A stretch of 64,000 bases of DNA from Fontivita pretiosa (lineage in GTDB: Bacteria; Planctomycetota; Phycisphaerae; Tepidisphaerales; Tepidisphaeraceae), in contig NZ_CP191258.1 of NCBI RefSeq assembly GCF_050410795.1, positions 1,674,001 to 1,738,000 of the forward strand. The letters run 5' to 3'. The translations under genes and the position numbers were made by a program. Below the pieces are notes generated by a model that searched no databases, had not been told where the DNA came from, and worked only from the letters and a program-made list of their open reading frames with translations. This document shows, one piece after another, positions 25,835 to 34,743 of the stretch (positions are counted from its first letter, which is position 1; each line of letters starts with the position of its first letter).

Positions 25835-26842
25835 TCATCCTGCCTGCCCCAGCCAACGCCTGAAGAACTCAACCGACTTGTTCCCGCCCCAGCGATGATT
25901 GCCCTGGAAACAGTCCAGCTCCAGCCGATCCGCTGCGCCGGCGGCGGCGTAGATCTCCTGCACCTGGCCAAACGCCCGCATCGACATGTCCAGGTTGAAG
26001 CATCGATCCTCCGTGCCGATCTCGATCAGCAGCGGGCGCGGCGCGATCAGACCCTGCAAGTCGGGCACGTCGCACAGCTCGAAGATTCCCGGCGTAATCT
26101 GGCTGCCGCAGAAGTTGATGTCGTGCAGGCCATATTCGGCGAAAAGAACCGAATAGCAGATGACGTTCACCGCCCTGATTCGCCGGTCACACAGCGCCAG
26201 CCACGTCGCCATCGTCCCGCCAAAGCTCAGGCCCATCACGCCGATGCGATCGGGATCGACGAACGGCTGCTGGCAGAGGTAGTCAATGGCGCACATGCCA
26301 TCGTGCAGGTCCATGCCCAGCACGGTCATGCCCAGAATCGAGGCGCGCAGGTAGTGCAGATTGCACAGATCGCGCTGGCCGGAGTAGTTGTCGTTGCGTT
26401 CTCCGAAGCCTCGCCAGTCGATGCCGATGGTCACGAACCCCGCCTGTGCCATCCGCAGCCCATAGGCATTGTGCATTTCATCCGGCTCAAGTCCCATGGA
26501 GCTGTGCTTGGCGCCGCGGCTGTGGCCGTGGCAGGCCAGGATTGCCGGCAGCCTGCCCCGGGCGCTTGCCGGTCGGAACAGCAGCGCCGGCACCGACAGG
26601 TCTTGCTCCACGTCGAACACGATCCGCTGCTTGATCAGACCATCTTCGCGCCATTCCTTCTCGATCTGCGGATTCAGCGGGACTTTCGCCGGCATCCGAC
26701 CCAGTGTCTCCAGAACCTTCGGCAGCAACTGCGACTGCCATTGCTCGAACTGCCGACGCGCTGTTCCGGCGAAGCGGTATCGCGGCCGATGCGTCGCGCC
26801 GATCCGGTCGAAATAACGGTTGATCGAGAAGTTCCGGCTCAT
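25835..26842 (-). CDS. alpha/beta hydrolase (dienelactone hydrolase/acetyl esterase-like)
   Basis: 335 residues with the nucleophile elbow 'GVMGLSFGGTMATW', an oxyanion region 'LACHGHSRGAKHSS', an acid in 'LLIEIGTEDRCFN' and the catalytic His in 'DCFQGNHRWGG'. The fold and length match the abhydrolase_7 and acetyl-xylan-esterase-like group common in planctomycete polysaccharide loci. No signal peptide, so it should be cytoplasmic. The substrate may be an acylated sugar, but nothing in the sequence fixes this. It runs into the PIG-L gene 10 bp downstream. Confidence 0.87.
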   Translation of the reverse strand: MSRNFSINRYFDRIGATHRPRYRFAGTARRQFEQWQSQLLPKVLETLGRMPAKVPLNPQIEKEWREDGLIKQRIVFDVEQDLSVPALLFRPASARGRLPAILACHGHSRGAKHSSMGLEPDEMHNAYGLRMAQAGFVTIGIDWRGFGERNDNYSGQRDLCNLHYLRASILGMTVLGMDLHDGMCAIDYLCQQPFVDPDRIGVMGLSFGGTMATWLALCDRRIRAVNVICYSVLFAEYGLHDINFCGSQITPGIFELCDVPDLQGLIAPRPLLIEIGTEDRCFNLDMSMRAFGQVQEIYAAAGAADRLELDCFQGNHRWGGNKSVEFFRRWLGQAG

Positions 26843-26900
26843 GACAGAACGCCGATCGGAAGCTTGAAGATCCGAAGTCTCAGCTTCGCGATCCAGGCCT

Positions 26901-27542
26901 TCAAATCTCCGAGCTCCGCACGACCTTCACACCTGCCCGTTTCATTTCCTCGATGGCCCGCTGGGAATCGCCCGGCCGGACATCCACGCCCCGGCAGCCG
27001 TCTTCGATCAGGTACGCCTCGAAGCCAAGCTGCCGCGCGTCCAGCGCGGTGAACTTCACGCAATAGTCCGTGGCCAGGCCCATGATGTACACCCGCTTGA
27101 CTCCGCGCTGCGTGAGGAACTCGCACAGGCCCGTCGCCTTGCGGTGGCCATTGTCGAAAAACCCGCTGTAGCTGTCGATGCCCGGATCGGTCCCCTTCTG
27201 GAAGATTCGCGCGATGCGATCGGTCTTCAGCCCCGGCACCAGCTCCGCGCCGCGCGTGTTCTGCACGCAGTGCACCGGCCAGAGAATCTGCTCCAGACCA
27301 TTCAGATCGATCACCTCTCCGACCTTTCGCCCGGGATGATTGGCCACGAAACTGCCATGATCCGGGGGGTGCCAGTCCTGCGTGGCAACGATCAGCTCGA
27401 AGCGATCCTGCACGCGATTGGCCACCGGTATCACTTCATCCCCGTGCGGCACCGGCAGCGCGCCGCCGGGTACAAAATCGTTCTGTAAATCCACCAGAAT
27501 CAGGGCCTCGCTTGAGGGTCTTGGATGAATCGGCTGACTCAT
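26901..27542 (-). CDS. pncA: nicotinamidase (isochorismatase family)
   Basis: 213 residues. Nicotinamidase converts nicotinamide to nicotinate and ammonia. The catalytic triad is visible: Asp in '[16 protein letters not shown]', Lys in '[16 protein letters not shown]', and Cys in '[17 protein letters not shown]'. Metal ligands lie in '[12 protein letters not shown]'. The start ATG at 27542 overlaps the TGA of the nicotinate phosphoribosyltransferase gene by 4 bp (ATGA), so the two steps of NAD salvage are translationally coupled, with pncB first. Confidence 0.95.
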   Translation of the reverse strand: MSQPIHPRPSSEALILVDLQNDFVPGGALPVPHGDEVIPVANRVQDRFELIVATQDWHPPDHGSFVANHPGRKVGEVIDLNGLEQILWPVHCVQNTRGAELVPGLKTDRIARIFQKGTDPGIDSYSGFFDNGHRKATGLCEFLTQRGVKRVYIMGLATDYCVKFTALDARQLGFEAYLIEDGCRGVDVRPGDSQRAIEEMKRAGVKVVRSSEI

Positions 27543-29020
27543 TTTGCAACTCCTCGAGCCTTGAGAATCAGATCCGTGCGCAGATCGAACAGGCGTCTTT
27601 CCAGACCTACCGGATACTGATGGGGATTCACGAATCGCTTGATGCCGGCGTGAAACATCCCGAGCTGCTCGAAGGTGCGCTGCCGCGAGGCGGTGATCGG
27701 CGGCGGATCGTACACACGTTTGCCGCCGCGAAGCACCGGCACCAGCAGGTCTTCGTATTCGGTTCCCGGCGGGATTCTCTTGCGGCGGGTCATGTCCATC
27801 GGATCCACGATCGTGGTCCCGCCGTTGCCGCTATTGCCGATCCCGATCGAGGCCGTGTCATAGATGGCGTCGGCGATGAACTCCCCGCCGACGCGGAACC
27901 GCCGCGCCTGGAGAATCCCCGGAATCGACACCTTCGCCGTCTGCTCGGAAAGCTTGATCTTGTATTGCCATCGCCCCTGCGAATCCTGAATCGCCGACAG
28001 CTTGTACACTCCTCCCAGCGCCGGCTGATCGTATGCCGTCGCCAGCCGCGTCCCCACGCCCCAGACGTTGATCCTGGCCCCCTGATCCTTCAGGCTGGTG
28101 ATGATGTGCTCGTCCAGCTCGTTGCTGGCCAGGATCGCCGCCTTGGGGAACCCGCCTTCGTCCAGGATCTTGCGCGCCTCGATGCTCAGGTAGGCCAGGT
28201 CTCCGGAATCCAGCCGGATGCCGATCATCTCGTGTCCCCGCTCGCGCAGGCGCCGGCCCACCTCCACCGCGTGGTGCACGCCGGTGAGCGTATCGTAGGT
28301 ATCCACCAGGAACACGGCATTGTTGGGCATGGCGTTGGCCCAGGCCTCGAAAGCCGCAAGCTCGTCGTCGAAGCACATGACCCAACTGTGGGCGTGCGTG
28401 CCCTTGACGGGGATACCATAAAGCTGCCCGGCAAGAACGTTGGATGTTCCGGCGCATCCGCCGACGAATGCCGCGCGACTCGCGGAGATGCCGCCGTCGA
28501 TCCCCTGGGCGCGTCGCAATCCAAACTCGATCACCGGCTCGCCGCGCGCCGCGATGCAGATCCGTGCCGCCTTCGTCGCGATCAGCGTCTGGAAGTTGAC
28601 CATGTTCAGAAGCGGGGTCTCCAGAAGCTGGGCCTGAAGTATCGGCCCGACCACCCGCAACAGCGGCTCGTGCGGAAAGATCACCGTCCCTTCCGGCACG
28701 CCGTCCACATCCAGCGTAAATCGCAGCTTCAGCAGATACTCCAGAAACCGCTCGTCAAACAGCGGCCTGCCGTCGTTACCTTTCAGACCCGACAGATACG
28801 CGATGTCCGTCTGGGTGAATCGAAGACTCTCGAAGAACTCGATGACACACGCCAGTCCGCACGCGACGGTGAATCCGCCGCCGAACGGATTGCTGCGAAA
28901 TGTAATGTGAAACGCTGCGTGGCGATCGGCCAGCCCGGTCTTGAAATACCCCGCCGCCATCGTGAGCTGGTACAGATCCGTCAGCAGCGCCAGCGAAGGT
29001 TTGTACAGGTCGTGGATCAT
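27539..29020 (-). CDS. pncB: nicotinate phosphoribosyltransferase
   Basis: 493 residues, the usual length. It makes nicotinate mononucleotide from nicotinate and PRPP with ATP. Motifs: '[18 protein letters not shown]' at the start, '[20 protein letters not shown]', '[18 protein letters not shown]' with the active-site His, and '[12 protein letters not shown]' that binds phosphoribosyl. The ATG at 29020 is chosen because family homology begins there; a GTG at 29044 is in frame upstream. It leads the pncB-pncA pair. Confidence 0.94.
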   Translation of the reverse strand: MIHDLYKPSLALLTDLYQLTMAAGYFKTGLADRHAAFHITFRSNPFGGGFTVACGLACVIEFFESLRFTQTDIAYLSGLKGNDGRPLFDERFLEYLLKLRFTLDVDGVPEGTVIFPHEPLLRVVGPILQAQLLETPLLNMVNFQTLIATKAARICIAARGEPVIEFGLRRAQGIDGGISASRAAFVGGCAGTSNVLAGQLYGIPVKGTHAHSWVMCFDDELAAFEAWANAMPNNAVFLVDTYDTLTGVHHAVEVGRRLRERGHEMIGIRLDSGDLAYLSIEARKILDEGGFPKAAILASNELDEHIITSLKDQGARINVWGVGTRLATAYDQPALGGVYKLSAIQDSQGRWQYKIKLSEQTAKVSIPGILQARRFRVGGEFIADAIYDTASIGIGNSGNGGTTIVDPMDMTRRKRIPPGTEYEDLLVPVLRGGKRVYDPPPITASRQRTFEQLGMFHAGIKRFVNPHQYPVGLERRLFDLRTDLILKARGVAK

Positions 29021-29108
29021 CGTGCCTCGGCTCAGGATGACCACGGCCTATTGTAGCGTCAATAAGCTCTTTTGACCCCGTCGCAAGCGAGCGCGGAAAC
29101 CCGATTCG

Positions 29109-30965
29109 TTATTCCGTGTCGCCCGCGGGGTTGATTCCCATCACCGCGTCGGCGACGGCGATGACCTGGCGATCATCGGCGGCGTCGAACAGCGATCGCA
29201 GGTTCCGCTCGATCCGCTCGGCGGCGTGATGGCAATAGCCCTTGCCCACCAGCAGATCGCGTTGCACGTGATCGCCTGCGGCGCTGTGGCCATTGCCCTT
29301 GCCGTTACCCCCCGCCGCGACACCGCCTGGCTGAAGCATCCCTTCAAGCCTGCTGATCACCGCCGCCATCGCGTACAGCTCCACCACCGCCCACGCCACA
29401 CGCTGGTGGATCAACTCCATCTCCAGGATCCGTTCACGATACCTGCCCAGAAGACGCAGCACGCTCTTGGCCAGCAGTCTGGTCAGCCGCGCCACCGCCT
29501 GGCCCTCGGACTTGAGCTGCGGATGCAATCCCTCGAAGCTGTGACCGACCAGTACGTCCTCCCACTGACCGCGGGCAAAGCGCGCCAGCCGGCCGAAGTT
29601 GTTCACCGGATGCCTGGCCAGTCGCAGCACGTTCTCCAGATCCTCGCCGACCCCCTTCATCCCCATCAGCGCCACGAACGCGGTCATCACCTCGGTGGTT
29701 CCCTCGACAATCCGGTTGATCCGCGCGTCACGAAGCATTCGCTCGATGCCCGGCCCGCCGTCGCTTTCGCGCATGTACCCCTCGCCGCCCCAGATCTGCA
29801 CCGCGTCATCCACGATCTGCCAGAGCGATTCGGAGCAGAACAGCTTGCAGATGGCGGTTTCAAGCATGACGTCGGTGTCATGCGCATCCACCCGTCGCGC
29901 CGTCAGATGCGTCAGGGACTCCATCGCGAACGTCAGCTCCGCCATCCGCGCGATCTTCTGCTTGATGAGATGGAACTCGCCGATGGCGCGCCCGAACTGC
30001 CTGCGACTGCTGGCGCGCCCGACGCAAAGCTCCAGCGCGCGCTTTGCCCCGCCGACGCAGCCGGCGCTGAGCGTACAACGCCCGTAGTCCAGAACGCTCA
30101 GCGCCACTTTCAACCCTTTCCCGACCTCGCCCAGCACGCGATCCCGCGGAACGCGCATCTCATTGAACCGCAGCACCGCCTGCCACGAGCCGCGAATCCC
30201 CATCTTGCTTCGGTTGTGCTTGACGATCTCGAAGCCCGGCAGGTCCGGCGTGACGATGAACGCCGTGACTTTGTCGCGCCTCCGCCCGTTCTCGTCGGTC
30301 ACCTGCGTTTTGGCCATGACGGTCATGAAACCGGCGATCGCCGCGTTGGTCGCGTAGCGCTTCTCGCCGCTGAGGATCCAGTGGCTGCCGTCTTCGCTCA
30401 GTTGCGCGTGGGTCTGCACGCTGGCGGCGTCGGAGCCGACCTCGGGCTCGCTCAGGCAGAATGCCGCCAGAATCTGGCCGCGCGCCAGTCGTGGCAGAAA
30501 CTCGCGCTTCTGCGCCTCGGTGCCCATCAAAAGCAGCGCCTTCAGACCGATCGACTGATGCGCGCCGATCAGTACCGCTGTGGATGCGCAATGCCGCGAG
30601 ACGTGCTCCAGCACCCTGCAATACGCCGTGTGGCTCAATCCCAAACCGCCGTATTCCTCCGGCACGATCAGCCCGAAGATCCCCAGCCTGGCCAGGCCAT
30701 CGATCACCTGCTGCGGAATCCGCTCCTCGCGGTCGATCGCCTCCGGATCAACCTCCGCCTTGAGAAACGCATCCAGCCGCTTGATCAGCTCTTGCACGCG
30801 CTCGGCCTCGTCGGCATCCAGTTGTGGATATGGCAGCACCTGCTCAAGCTTCAGTCGTCCATAGAACAGGGACCTGACGAAGCCCAGCTCCCGCTGCGGC
30901 CCGGCCTCCAGCAGGTCTTTGGCCTTCTCGATCTGTTCCTGATCGGCGCGCTTGAAGGTTGGCAT
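29109..30965 (-). CDS. acyl-CoA dehydrogenase, long form
   Basis: 618 residues from ATG 30965 with CAGGAGA upstream. FAD-dependent oxidation of acyl-CoA to enoyl-CoA. Signatures: 'CLSEPEVGSDAASVQT' (flavin/substrate site), 'YATNAAIAGFMTVMAK', 'SSRRQFGRAIGEFHLIKQKI', and the catalytic base Glu in 'INRIVEGTTEVM'. The family core is about 380-400 residues; an N-terminal 40 and a C-terminal 190-residue extension make it resemble very-long-chain/ACAD9-type enzymes. The extension contains a flexible Gly-rich linker ('GGVAAGGNGKGNGHSAAGDH'). Last gene of the beta-oxidation operon, 19 nt after the FadB-like gene. Confidence 0.93.
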   Translation of the reverse strand: MPTFKRADQEQIEKAKDLLEAGPQRELGFVRSLFYGRLKLEQVLPYPQLDADEAERVQELIKRLDAFLKAEVDPEAIDREERIPQQVIDGLARLGIFGLIVPEEYGGLGLSHTAYCRVLEHVSRHCASTAVLIGAHQSIGLKALLLMGTEAQKREFLPRLARGQILAAFCLSEPEVGSDAASVQTHAQLSEDGSHWILSGEKRYATNAAIAGFMTVMAKTQVTDENGRRRDKVTAFIVTPDLPGFEIVKHNRSKMGIRGSWQAVLRFNEMRVPRDRVLGEVGKGLKVALSVLDYGRCTLSAGCVGGAKRALELCVGRASSRRQFGRAIGEFHLIKQKIARMAELTFAMESLTHLTARRVDAHDTDVMLETAICKLFCSESLWQIVDDAVQIWGGEGYMRESDGGPGIERMLRDARINRIVEGTTEVMTAFVALMGMKGVGEDLENVLRLARHPVNNFGRLARFARGQWEDVLVGHSFEGLHPQLKSEGQAVARLTRLLAKSVLRLLGRYRERILEMELIHQRVAWAVVELYAMAAVISRLEGMLQPGGVAAGGNGKGNGHSAAGDHVQRDLLVGKGYCHHAAERIERNLRSLFDAADDRQVIAVADAVMGINPAGDTE

Positions 30966-30984
30966 GATCCGTGTCTCCTGTGGC

Positions 30985-33219
30985 TCAACCGCGGGGCAAT
31001 GCACTTTCGGCGGCGTGTTCGTTTCCCTGCGGCGCCGCGTTTGGCTCTCGATCGGTCTGAAGGATCTGCGACAGCGACCGACCCTGAGCCGCCGCACGCC
31101 GCAACAGCCCCGCCGGCTCGAACCGCAAGCCGCACCGGTGGCTGTGCTGCTCCAGCCGATCGACGATCTGTTCCAGCCCCGCATCTTCCGCGAATTTCAC
31201 GATCCCGCCCCGGAACGGCGCCAGCCCCGTGCCCAGCACCATCGCCAGATCGATCGTCTCCGGCGAATCGACCACGCGCTCCTCGAGCACCCTGGCCGAC
31301 TCGTTCACCATCGGCAGCACCAGCCGCCACTGGATCGCTTCAGGTTCCATCCCCGAGGCGGCCCCGCCGGTAAGGGTCCTGCTCAGTTCCTCGTTGACCA
31401 CCAGCTTCAGCGGCCTGCGACGATGGCGCGGCTTTGCCCCGGCGTGCAGGTAGAAACCGACGCCCGTCTTTGTCCCCAGCCACTTGCGGTTTGACGCTTC
31501 GCAGATGGCGGCTTCCACGCCCGGCGGACGCTCCCACTGTTTTCCCAGCTCGCGCAGCACGTGGGCCGCGATGTCCAGCCCGATCTCATCGAGCAACTCG
31601 AACGGCCCCATCGGCATGCCCCACTGCTTCATTGCGCGATCGATGTCCGTGATGGGCACGCCCTGGGATGCGACCACCAGCGCCTCGGCCAGGTACGGAA
31701 TCAGCACCCGGTTGACAATGAAACCCGGCGCGTCGTTGGCGAGCACCGGCGTCTTGCCGATCTTCCCCGCCAGCGCCACCGCCGTCGCCAGGGAAACATC
31801 GTCGCTGTGCTTGCCGCGAATGACCTCCACCAGCGGCATCTTCGGCACCGGGTTGAAAAAGTGCAGTCCGATCACGCGCTCGGGGTGCAGCGTCGCCTGC
31901 GCGATCTCCGATACCCCCAGCGAGCTGGTGTTCGTCGCCAGCACCGCGCCAGGCGTGACCACGCGATCGAGCCTGGCGAAAACCTCGCGCTTCGCCGGCA
32001 TCGTCTCCAGCACCGCCTCGACCACGAAATCCGCCAACTCCAGCCCAGTCCATTCGGTCGTCGGGCTCAGACGGTTGAACACGTGCCTGGCGGCGAGTTT
32101 GTCGAGTCGTCCAGCCGAAACATCGTCGTCGAGCATTTTCTGCACGCGGCCCAGCGCCGCGGAGACGGCGGCGGGGCTTACTTCGACGAGCCGCACGTCG
32201 ATGCCCGCGCGAATCAGCGCACAGGCGATTCCCGCGCCCATCGTCCCTCCGCCGATTACCGCGGCATGTTTCACTTCCTGCGGCCTGGCGTTCAGCCCTT
32301 CGCCGGCGCGCTTCCTGGCCGCCTGCCGGAGGAAGAACAGTCGCAGCAGGTTCTGCCCCGCAGGTGTTTCCACCAGATCCAGCAGCGCCTGCCGCTCGGC
32401 ATCCAGCCCGGCGCCGAAACCCCGCTCGTAGCCAATGCCGATCACCTCCAGCAGCCGCAGCGGAGCAGGGTAGTTGCCGTGGGAAGTCTCAAGGGTTTCC
32501 GCTCTTGCCCTGTCGAACACGCGACGGCGAACCGCGGCGAAGCGCGCCGCGGCGCGATCCACCAGGCTCAGCTTCGGCGCCGCGGCGCCGTGCAGCGCCA
32601 GCCGCCGCGACGCCGCCGCGAGTGCCTCAGCCCGCACCACCTCGTTGATCAGCCCGCCCTTGAGTGCCTTCCGCGGCGGCATCGTCTTGCCCGCCAGCAG
32701 GATCGGCAGCGCGCGGCTCAAGCCGATCAGCCGCGGCAGGCGAGTCGTCCCGCCCCACGCGGGGATCAGCCCCAGCTTGATCTCCGGCAAGCCGATCGAG
32801 ATCGAAGTTTCGTCGGCTGCGACGCGGTACCGGCACGCCAGCGCCAGCTCGAACCCGCCCCCCAGACAATCGCCGTTAATCGCGGCGACGGTCGGCATCG
32901 GCAGCGCCGCGATCCGGTTGAACAGCGCCTGCCCGCGCTGAAGGTACTGCCCGACCTGCTCGTCGCTCATCCTGCGGATCTCGAACAGGTCGGCGCCGGC
33001 GTTGAATGACCGCGCCTTGGCCGAGGCGAACACCAGGCCCGCCGGATTCATCCGCTCGATCGCCTCCAGCGCTGCCTCCAGGTCGGCCAGCATCGCCGTC
33101 GAGCAGGTATTCAGCGGCTTGCCCGCCGCGTCCATCCAGACGGTCATGAGCATCCTGCCGTCGATCTCGGCGGACTCGATTCGCACGTTCGTCAGCTCGG
33201 TCAACATCGCGCTGCTCAC
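30985..33219 (-). CDS. fadJ: fatty-acid oxidation complex alpha subunit (enoyl-CoA hydratase / 3-hydroxyacyl-CoA dehydrogenase)
   Basis: 744 residues from GTG 33219 with GGAGG six bases upstream. The N-terminal crotonase domain (about 15-200) has 'AINGDCLGGGFELALACRYR' and 'IGLPEIKLGLIPAWGGTTRL' carrying the two hydratase glutamates. The C-terminal part has the NAD-binding loop 'AAVIGGGTMGAGIACALIRA', 'NTSSLGVSEIAQATLHPERV' and the catalytic His in 'VIGLHFFNPVPKMPLVE', followed by paired 3HCDH C-terminal domains. It overlaps the thiolase stop by 4 bp (GTGA). The symbol fadJ is tentative; fadB would describe the same activities. Confidence 0.9.
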   Translation of the reverse strand: MSSAMLTELTNVRIESAEIDGRMLMTVWMDAAGKPLNTCSTAMLADLEAALEAIERMNPAGLVFASAKARSFNAGADLFEIRRMSDEQVGQYLQRGQALFNRIAALPMPTVAAINGDCLGGGFELALACRYRVAADETSISIGLPEIKLGLIPAWGGTTRLPRLIGLSRALPILLAGKTMPPRKALKGGLINEVVRAEALAAASRRLALHGAAAPKLSLVDRAAARFAAVRRRVFDRARAETLETSHGNYPAPLRLLEVIGIGYERGFGAGLDAERQALLDLVETPAGQNLLRLFFLRQAARKRAGEGLNARPQEVKHAAVIGGGTMGAGIACALIRAGIDVRLVEVSPAAVSAALGRVQKMLDDDVSAGRLDKLAARHVFNRLSPTTEWTGLELADFVVEAVLETMPAKREVFARLDRVVTPGAVLATNTSSLGVSEIAQATLHPERVIGLHFFNPVPKMPLVEVIRGKHSDDVSLATAVALAGKIGKTPVLANDAPGFIVNRVLIPYLAEALVVASQGVPITDIDRAMKQWGMPMGPFELLDEIGLDIAAHVLRELGKQWERPPGVEAAICEASNRKWLGTKTGVGFYLHAGAKPRHRRRPLKLVVNEELSRTLTGGAASGMEPEAIQWRLVLPMVNESARVLEERVVDSPETIDLAMVLGTGLAPFRGGIVKFAEDAGLEQIVDRLEQHSHRCGLRFEPAGLLRRAAAQGRSLSQILQTDREPNAAPQGNEHAAESALPRG

Positions 33220-34559
33220 AGTGCACCTCCTTGCTGAAGCAGGATGGCCGCGCCCTGCCCCCCGCCGACGCACAGCGCCGCCACGCCGAACTCCACGTTG
33301 CGTCTGCGCATTTCGTGAAGCAGAGTCAGAACGACTCGCGTGCCGGTGGCGCCGACCGGATGCCCCAGGGCGATCGCCCCGCCGTTGACGTTCAGGATTT
33401 CCGGATCGATCTGGCCGAGCGGCTGATCCCGGTTCAAATGCTCGATCGCGAACGCGCGCGACGCCATCGCCTTCAGGCACGCCAGCACCTGCGCCGCAAA
33501 TGCTTCGTTGATTTCCCACAGTCCGATGTCGCGCACGCACAGGCCGGTCTGCCGCAGAAGTTGATCGATCGCGAAGACAGGTCCCAGGCCCATCCGCTTC
33601 GGGTCCAGCCCCGCGCAGGCGTAGCCGCGGATGTAGCCGAGCACCCTCAGCCCCTGTTCCCGGGCTGTTTCAGGATCGGCGATGAGCGCCGCCGCGGCGC
33701 CGTCGGTCACCTGGCACGAGTTGCCCACGGTGACCGTTCCATCGCGTGGATCGAAGATCGGCCTGAGCCTGGCCAATGCCTCGATCGTCTGGTTTGATCT
33801 GGGCCCGACATCCGCTGTGACGGGTTGGAAGCTGCGCCCCACATACACCGGCACGATTTCGTCGTTGAACTTCCCCGCCTCGATGGCCGCCGTCGCCCGC
33901 TGATGGGACCGCAATGCGAACTCATCCTGCTCGCGGCGGCTGATGCCGAACTGTTGCGCCAGGATTTCCGCGGTCTTGCCCATGATCAGCCCGCAGGTGG
34001 GATCGGTCAGACCGCATTCCAGTCCGACGACCGGCTTGAAATGCCGCGGGCGTAGGGATGCGATCGCCTTGACGCGCTGCCAGGCGCTGCGCGCCCTGGC
34101 GATGTTCATCATCGGTTCGATCGCCTGCCGGGGATACAGCAGCGGGATGGTGCTCATCGACTCGGCGCCGCCGGCGAGGATGGTGCGGCCCTGGCGGTGG
34201 CGGATGCGAGTCGCGGCGCTGGCCAGCGCCTCCATGCCCGAGGCGCAGTTTCGCTGGACGGTCATGGCCGGAACGACGTGGGGCACGCCGGCCCACAGCG
34301 CCGCGACGCGCGCCGGATTGGCCGCGTCCGCCGGCATCACCACGTTCCCCAGGATCACCTCGTCAAGTCGCTCCGCCGGCCAGCGCGAGCGGTACAGGGT
34401 CTCCTGCATCACCAGCCGCGCCAGCTCGGTCACGTGCACGTCCTTCAGCGCCCCGCCCATCTTGACCATCGGCGTGCGCGCCCCCGCAACCAGCGCCGCG
34501 GGACGGTCCAGTTGCACTGCGGTTGATCTGGATTCTTCCGTCGGGTTCAAGGCAACCAT
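33216..34559 (-). CDS. fadA: acetyl-CoA acyltransferase (thiolase)
   Basis: 447 residues from ATG 34559 behind GAGGAGGT. The nucleophile Cys105 is in 'TVQRNCASGMEALASA', the catalytic His in 'NVNGGAIALGHPVGATG', and the second Cys in 'ALCVGGGQGAAILLQ'. It cleaves 3-ketoacyl-CoA with CoA. The length and 'AALVAGARTPMVKMGGALKD' fit the FadI/FadA-type thiolases that pair with a FadJ/FadB subunit, whose gene overlaps it by 4 bp. The reading frame continues 150 bp upstream but that part is Arg-rich and lacks homology. Confidence 0.94.
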   Translation of the reverse strand: MVALNPTEESRSTAVQLDRPAALVAGARTPMVKMGGALKDVHVTELARLVMQETLYRSRWPAERLDEVILGNVVMPADAANPARVAALWAGVPHVVPAMTVQRNCASGMEALASAATRIRHRQGRTILAGGAESMSTIPLLYPRQAIEPMMNIARARSAWQRVKAIASLRPRHFKPVVGLECGLTDPTCGLIMGKTAEILAQQFGISRREQDEFALRSHQRATAAIEAGKFNDEIVPVYVGRSFQPVTADVGPRSNQTIEALARLRPIFDPRDGTVTVGNSCQVTDGAAAALIADPETAREQGLRVLGYIRGYACAGLDPKRMGLGPVFAIDQLLRQTGLCVRDIGLWEINEAFAAQVLACLKAMASRAFAIEHLNRDQPLGQIDPEILNVNGGAIALGHPVGATGTRVVLTLLHEMRRRNVEFGVAALCVGGGQGAAILLQQGGAL

Positions 34560-34743
34560 TACCTGACCTCCTCGTTCAGCGGCGCGACCGCTGCGACGCG
34601 CCGGCGTGTCACGGGCGTCGCGCTCCCGCAAGCGTTCGAACCCCGAGAACCGCGCACATGCGCGGCTGCGGCGCCGCGAACGCACTTTGCACGGCCCAGA
34701 CGGCCGTGACACGGCGGGCGATCAACCTCGGCAACCATGCACC
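34560..34743. repeat. intergenic gap with a REP-like repeat fragment
   Basis: This 184-bp gap inside the beta-oxidation operon is rich in short palindromes. GTGTCACGGGCGTC (34606-34619) is the reverse complement of a 14-bp piece at 51071-51084, part of the REP-like repeats at 51 kb. A similar block, GACGGCCGTGACACGGCG, lies at about 34698-34715. They may be decayed members of one intergenic repeat family. Confidence 0.4.

Noticed and set aside
31561..33009. Long frame antisense to the FadB-like gene
   Set aside because: Composition is that of a shadow frame, and the opposite strand carries clear hydratase and dehydrogenase motifs.
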